Positions 15,861 to 19,998 of a stretch of DNA of 19,998 nt are shown piece by piece. The translations under genes were made by a program, and so were the position numbers. Under the pieces are notes generated by a model. That model saw only the letters and a list, made by a program, of their open reading frames with translations, had not been told where the DNA came from and did no database searches. The stretch's first letter is position 1. Each line of letters starts with the position of its first letter. This stretch comes from CAZVWH01 sp964631175. GTDB lineage: Bacteria > Planctomycetota > Phycisphaerae > Sedimentisphaerales > Anaerobacaceae. Location of the stretch: positions 1 through 19,998 of the forward strand of contig CAZVWH010000053.1 of assembly GCA_964631175.1 (NCBI GenBank), given 5' to 3'.

Positions 15861-15890
15861 AAAGTCCTGTCTTTTAGACAGGGCTTTTTT
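15861..15890 (+). terminator. Intrinsic terminator upstream of the helicase gene
   Basis: Stem AAAGTCCTGTC / GACAGGGCTTT with loop TTTTA, continuing into TTTTTT. One G-T pair. It ends 117 bases before the helicase start codon. Confidence 0.82.
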
Positions 15891-15913
15891 AATTTTTAGA
15901 CGGGATGACGGGA

Positions 15914-15973
15914 TTGACGCAGAAAATTTAACAACAAATTATGAATTAAACAAAAAACAAAATTATTTGTTTT
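15914..15973 (+). promoter_or_regulatory. Possible helicase promoter and adjacent palindrome
   Basis: TTGACG (15914-15919), a 17-base spacer and AATTAT (15937-15942). It is followed by an 8-bp palindrome AAAACAAA-ATTA-TTTGTTTT (15954-15973) at or just after the expected start, a plausible operator. Confidence 0.45.
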
Positions 15974-16006
15974 AACAATACGAAGAATATATTTTAACCT
16001 ATAGCG

Positions 16007-19000
16007 ATGGACGATGAGCTTAATACTTGGCGAGAGAGTAATAAAGTACCTGTACATAGTTCAGATGAAGCATCTTTTGGGCAACTCAAAGAAGCTTTAG
16101 AAGAAAAAAAATGGGTAAAAGTTGTCTATTTTGGAGGAAGTAATCCTGGACAAGAACGAGATATTAAGCCTTTAGAGATTTTTCAGGTGGAGGAGTATCC
16201 CGAGGTATATGTACGGGCCTTTTGTCGTAAGCGTAATGAAGAGAGAACATTTCGATTAGACAAATTATCCTTAAAAGTGGATGTTTTAGATAAGCCTGAA
16301 ACAAAAAGTCTTGGAGATATTATCTTAGAGCAGATTAACACTTCGCCTGGCTCCAAGGCATCTCAGTTAGCCAAGAAGATAGGGATTGAAAAGAAAAAAG
16401 TCAACTCATTACTTAATGGCCGTCTAAGAAATAGAGTTCAACAAGACAAAAGCTATCGCTGGTGGCCTAAAGAAACACGAATAACTAAACAGCAAGAGGG
16501 AGAAGAAATTAAACGAGCTGATACCCCTTTATCTCAGTTATGCAGATATTATTTAGATTGTTTGAGTCATGACGATCTTGGTGGAGTCAGCGTTTTTGCA
16601 GATTCAAAGTTTGACAATTTGGATTACGTAGAACTCTCAAATTTACCTATTCTCAATGATAGCGATCCATTTGATACTGATGAGGGAAGGCGAATGTTGG
16701 AGCGAGTCAGACGTGATCGTAATCGTCAGGCTTTATGTTTGGGTTATCCGGTACGTCTTAAATGGATTAAATCTCGAAAAGGTTGGGAGGGTTTCTTGGT
16801 TGAACCAATATTCCTCTTTCCTTATCAAGAATCTGATAGACGTTATGGAAAACCAATCCTAACAGATGATCCACCGCAAATAAATTTTGGAGCACTGAAG
16901 AGCTTGTTAAACGAAGGCAATGTTAATTTAATGGAAGAGGCAATTTTATTAACAGAAGAACTCGGCCTTGCCAACACAGATAATGAACAGGCTGAGCTTT
17001 ATGAAATAATGGCTAGGTTACATGAGATTAGGCCTGATTGGGATTGGAAGGAATTTCCTGACCCAGACACGCTTACCACTGAACCCCCTCTTAGTAATAT
17101 TAGAGAACAAGGGATATATAATCGGGCTATTATTGTACCCATCGAACGTTCATGGTATACAAAAGGCCTTGAAACTGAATTAGGAATGTTACAATCGACT
17201 GGCAAAGAAAAGTATGCAAATACAGCTCTCGGTGCCTGGATCAGTAATCAAACAATAGAGTCTTGCACAAGTGATCAAACAACACTTTTGGAAGCCTTAC
17301 TCCTTAATAGTGAGCAGCGACAGGCAGTAAGACAGGCTTTATCTAATCCACTCACGGTTGTCACTGGTCCACCAGGAACAGGAAAATCTCAAGTAGTAAC
17401 ATCGATCCTTATTAATGCGGCTTGGCAGGGGAAAACAGTTTTATTTGCAAGCAAAAATAATAAGGCGGTGGATGTGGTAGAAACGAGAGTAAATGCACTT
17501 GGGCCGAGACCTATATTGCTAAGGTTAGGAAGAAATGAATACCAAAGCAAATTAGCTGAGTATCTTGTGACACTTCTTGCAGCTACATCTACTGATGATG
17601 ACCGCCAGAAATATGAAGAATCTAAAAGCGTTTATGCAAAACTTCAGGATAGAGCAAACTTGTTAGATACTGAAATTACAAATTTACTGAACCTGCGAAA
17701 CGAAGTTGACCACTTAGAGCAAACTGTTGAAAACATTCGACAGAGCATTGAACAAGTTTTATTTCAAGATATTTGCAATTTCAACATCAACGATATTAAT
17801 GAGAAAGCCGATTTATTTCAGTATACGCTAATCCAAGCTGATCGTTCTAAGCAATCCTTTTTTATCAGATTGTTTTGGCCATTTATTAAGAAAAAACGAT
17901 ATGAGCTTCTAGCACAGGCGTCAAAAATTTTCCGTGAAACAGCGGACAGAATAGAATTTGAAATACCGAGCCAAGAACCAAATGACACATCAATCCACAC
18001 ATGGATTTGTAGCGGAAATAAGCTCTTAGAATGGTTAAGGCAAATTGAAGCAGTTAAAACATATTTTTTGAAATTAAAGCAATTAACTGAAGCAAGACCC
18101 CTCGAAGAAATCAGCAAAATGCGAATCAAGTTGACCGAAGAAATTTCGGAAAATTCCGAATCTCTCTGGGAGTCATGGTTGCGCCTTCAACCGGCACGAA
18201 TGACACAGGAGGATCGTAGGTTGCTTGGAGATTATAGTTCGTTGCTTCAACTGATCGTGTCAGCAAATGAAAACAATCAAAAATTAGGGCGTAAAGTTTT
18301 TCAAAAATATTACCAGTTATTTCCTAAAATTACCTCAATACTTTCATGCTGGGCGGTTACTTCGCTCTCCACAAGAGGAAGAATACCCTTTGAGCCAAGC
18401 TTTTTTGACCTTCTTGTAATCGATGAAGCTAGTCAATGTGATATTGCCTCGGCACTTCCTTTGCTTTTTCGTGCTCGGAATGTTGTGGTGATAGGTGATC
18501 CGAAACAACTCAGGCACATCAGTACACTATCAAAACAACAAGATACACAGTTATTAACTAAGCATGAACTGGTTAGTGATTATGCTCGCTGGAGCTATTC
18601 GACAAAATCACTATTTGACCTTGCAAGTAGTCTGTGCAGGAGCGAAGACATAGTTAACCTTCGAGATCACCATCGTTCACACGCTGATATTATAGAGTTC
18701 TCCAATAGCCACTTTTATGAAGGTAGATTGCGGGTTGCAACAAACTATGAACGACTCAAATTCCTTAAAAGTGAGGAGCCTGTTGTGCGTTGGATAGATG
18801 TAAAAGGTAAAACAATTAGGCCTGGTACCGGCGGTGCAGTCAATAATCAGGAAGCGTTAGCGGTCGTAGATGAGATTCAGCGGCTTGTAACGCAGGGATA
18901 CAGAGGAAGCATTGGTGTTGTTAGTCCATTTCGGGCGCAAGCCAATAAGATTCGTGATTTAGTTTTCAACAACGAATATATTAGTGCTCAACTCAATGAT

Positions 19001-19633
19001 TGTGATTTTCTTGTTGATGTTGTTCACAAGTTTCAAGGTGATGAGAGAGATGTGATGTTATTTTCCCCAACTGTGTCTTCAGGTATTAGTAAAGGCGCTC
19101 TCTGGTTTCTTCATAATTATCCTAATCTTTTCAATGTTGCAATTACACGTGCAAGAGCGGCGTTAATTGTTGTTGGTGATAAAGCAGCTGCGCTTAATTG
19201 TAGTGTTGACTACTTGTCGAAATTTGCTTCCTATATAGATGATTTGGGTAGCAGGCAAGCTAATGAAAAACAGTGTGATAAGGATGATCTTGGGCCTGAA
19301 TATCCACAGGTTTCGCGCCCAGAACTTGTTTCAGACTGGGAGCGATTTTTCTATAAAAAGTTATATGAAAATGGCCTTCGGCCTATTCCTCAATATTCTG
19401 TCGAAAAATATATTCTCGATTTTGCTATAGTTGATGGTGAGCGAAAACTAAACATTGAAATTGATGGGGAACGGTATCACCGAAATTGGGATGGAGAGTT
19501 ATGTCGCCGAGATCAAATTCGAAACCACAGGTTAATTGAGCTTGGTTGGGATGTAATTCGATTCTGGGTATATCAAATCCGTGATGATTTAGAAGCGAGT
19601 ATTGATAAAGTAAAAAGATGGATCCAGAAATAA
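16007..19633 (+). CDS. WYL-like domain / SF1 helicase / DUF559 nuclease fusion (candidate defence effector)
   Basis: A 1208-residue protein. Residues 25-92 resemble a WYL ligand-binding domain (WVKVVYF, DIKPLEIF, YVRAFCRKRNEERTFRLDKLS). Residues 103-155 look like a winged helix (SKASQLAKKIGIEKKKVNSLL). The SF1 UPF1/DNA2-type helicase runs from about 435: Walker A GPPGTGKS (454-461), DEAS box VIDEASQ (804-810), GDPKQL (830-835), DHHRSH (887-892), VHKFQGDERD (1006-1015) and NVAITRAR (1043-1050). The 340 residues between motifs I and II include a coiled-coil insert (about 535-590). The C-terminus (1108-1208) is a DUF559/Vsr-like PD-(D/E)XK nuclease with D1138, E1151-x-D1153, H1158 and GWDVIRFW. 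No Shine-Dalgarno precedes the ATG. Similar helicase-nuclease fusions act in antiphage defence; that role here is inference. All motifs look intact. Confidence 0.88.
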   Translation: MDDELNTWRESNKVPVHSSDEASFGQLKEALEEKKWVKVVYFGGSNPGQERDIKPLEIFQVEEYPEVYVRAFCRKRNEERTFRLDKLSLKVDVLDKPETKSLGDIILEQINTSPGSKASQLAKKIGIEKKKVNSLLNGRLRNRVQQDKSYRWWPKETRITKQQEGEEIKRADTPLSQLCRYYLDCLSHDDLGGVSVFADSKFDNLDYVELSNLPILNDSDPFDTDEGRRMLERVRRDRNRQALCLGYPVRLKWIKSRKGWEGFLVEPIFLFPYQESDRRYGKPILTDDPPQINFGALKSLLNEGNVNLMEEAILLTEELGLANTDNEQAELYEIMARLHEIRPDWDWKEFPDPDTLTTEPPLSNIREQGIYNRAIIVPIERSWYTKGLETELGMLQSTGKEKYANTALGAWISNQTIESCTSDQTTLLEALLLNSEQRQAVRQALSNPLTVVTGPPGTGKSQVVTSILINAAWQGKTVLFASKNNKAVDVVETRVNALGPRPILLRLGRNEYQSKLAEYLVTLLAATSTDDDRQKYEESKSVYAKLQDRANLLDTEITNLLNLRNEVDHLEQTVENIRQSIEQVLFQDICNFNINDINEKADLFQYTLIQADRSKQSFFIRLFWPFIKKKRYELLAQASKIFRETADRIEFEIPSQEPNDTSIHTWICSGNKLLEWLRQIEAVKTYFLKLKQLTEARPLEEISKMRIKLTEEISENSESLWESWLRLQPARMTQEDRRLLGDYSSLLQLIVSANENNQKLGRKVFQKYYQLFPKITSILSCWAVTSLSTRGRIPFEPSFFDLLVIDEASQCDIASALPLLFRARNVVVIGDPKQLRHISTLSKQQDTQLLTKHELVSDYARWSYSTKSLFDLASSLCRSEDIVNLRDHHRSHADIIEFSNSHFYEGRLRVATNYERLKFLKSEEPVVRWIDVKGKTIRPGTGGAVNNQEALAVVDEIQRLVTQGYRGSIGVVSPFRAQANKIRDLVFNNEYISAQLNDCDFLVDVVHKFQGDERDVMLFSPTVSSGISKGALWFLHNYPNLFNVAITRARAALIVVGDKAAALNCSVDYLSKFASYIDDLGSRQANEKQCDKDDLGPEYPQVSRPELVSDWERFFYKKLYENGLRPIPQYSVEKYILDFAIVDGERKLNIEIDGERYHRNWDGELCRRDQIRNHRLIELGWDVIRFWVYQIRDDLEASIDKVKRWIQK

Positions 19634-19951
19634 AAAAAGAGACCTTGAAAATCGTTTCTAAAATGGCGGCCACAGAGCAACGCGAGACCATGAGGTGGAG
19701 CAAATCGCAAAAAGGTCGCCCCAGTTCCGCCTTCGTCCAAATTAAATCGGGACTACGGACGGACAAGCCGGATTGCAAGGTCGGTAATTTGTTATTGGTG
19801 AATGGTGAGTGTTAGTCTAAGGGAAGAAGGTTTCAGGCCGGATGGTTTCCGCCAATTACAGACTCAGGATTGAGGACCCATTCGATTGCGCTCCCCTCGG
19901 CCTTGCTCAGGACAGGTGGCAGGGCTAAATTTTGAAATGTTCCCCGCAAGG
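19634..19951. other. Gene-free tail region after the helicase
   Basis: Apart from the 16S fragment and a dispersed foldback element at about 19891-19920 (CTCGGCCTTGCTCAGGACAG type), I see no gene. The short open frame at 19618-19815 reads through the rRNA fragment and is not credible. Confidence 0.6.
19661..19727 (+). pseudogene. Diverged 16S rRNA fragment (helix 41 region)
   Basis: These 67 bases align without gaps to 14191-14257 of the 16S gene with 57 identities, including a 30-base exact run (19698-19727 against 14228-14257). Nearly all differences are transitions. After 19727 about 40 unrelated bases (19728-19768) interrupt the match, and CGGATTGCA (19769-19777) resumes it briefly. It begins 28 bases after the helicase stop codon and is in the same orientation as the 16S gene. 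Confidence 0.85.
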
Positions 19952-19998
19952 TTATTCGGTAATCTTATAAACGCTGTCGCCTGCACGGACGCGGTCGG
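19952..19998 (-). CDS. C-terminus of an unidentified protein, cut by the window edge
   Basis: On the minus strand, the last 15 codons entering the window read ...DRVRAGDSVYKITE and stop at TAA (19952-19954). The composition looks protein-like, but the fragment is too short for a family call. It would be a convergent neighbour of the helicase gene. Confidence 0.35.
   Translation of the reverse strand, partial: DRVRAGDSVYKITE

Larger units (their letters stand above)
15742..15890 (+). ncRNA. Candidate short noncoding transcript or attenuated leader
   Basis: About 150 bases between a strong promoter and an intrinsic terminator, with no open frame that has a ribosome site. It contains the 18-bp repeat (15797-15814) and a foldback element, GCCC-type arms at 15813-15842. 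It could be a PadR-controlled small RNA, or the leader of the helicase gene at 16007 with the terminator as attenuator. There is no direct evidence of transcription. Confidence 0.45.

Noticed and set aside
19618..19815. 65-codon open frame after the helicase
   Set aside because: Its resemblance to a frame inside the 16S gene comes from the rRNA fragment it covers.

Overview
The window looks like a metagenome-assembled scaffold from a planctomycete, probably Phycisphaerae (Sedimentisphaerales-like). The grounds are a complete 16S rRNA gene with a planctomycete-like 530-590 region and no 23S, 5S or tRNA beside it, a secreted beta-propeller ending in the half-dockerin (GDVNGDCKVDFVD) common in that class, and many dispersed foldback repeats. 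The phylum call is inference; a 16S database search would settle it. A 100-N scaffold gap lies at 1536-1635.

Layout. (1) 3-3658, plus strand: a catabolic-looking cluster of an Nramp-like carrier, a zinc MDR dehydrogenase and an SDR; the gap and a 68-bp tandem repeat separate the carrier from the dehydrogenases. (2) 3686-7744, minus strand: miaB, a GIY-YIG protein, a RES-domain protein and a B12-type radical SAM protein. The miaB start codon sits in the loop of a perfect 17-bp hairpin that also holds its Shine-Dalgarno. (3) 7969-9961, plus strand: a zinc-ribbon membrane protein and a secreted seven-repeat RCC1-type propeller. (4) 10233-12414, minus strand: a Fic protein with an Asp/Ser repeat tail, a small zinc-ribbon protein and a YjbQ-family protein. 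(5) 12545-14650, plus strand: a solitary 16S unit with promoter, boxA, structured leader, gene and intrinsic terminator. (6) 14651-16006: an orphan padR gene, three copies of one long palindrome (probable operators), and a promoter-to-terminator unit with no ORF. (7) 16007-19633: a 1208-residue protein joining a WYL-like domain, an SF1 (UPF1/DNA2-type) helicase and a DUF559/PD-(D/E)XK nuclease. It is followed at 19661 by a diverged piece of 16S rRNA in direct orientation.

The most interesting part is 14500-19800. A candidate single-gene defence effector lies between a full 16S gene and a 16S remnant. It sits downstream of a palindrome-covered promoter whose short transcript ends at a terminator 117 bp before the helicase start. 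This suggests PadR-controlled attenuation of the helicase-nuclease, or a PadR-controlled small RNA. Neither is proven by the sequence.
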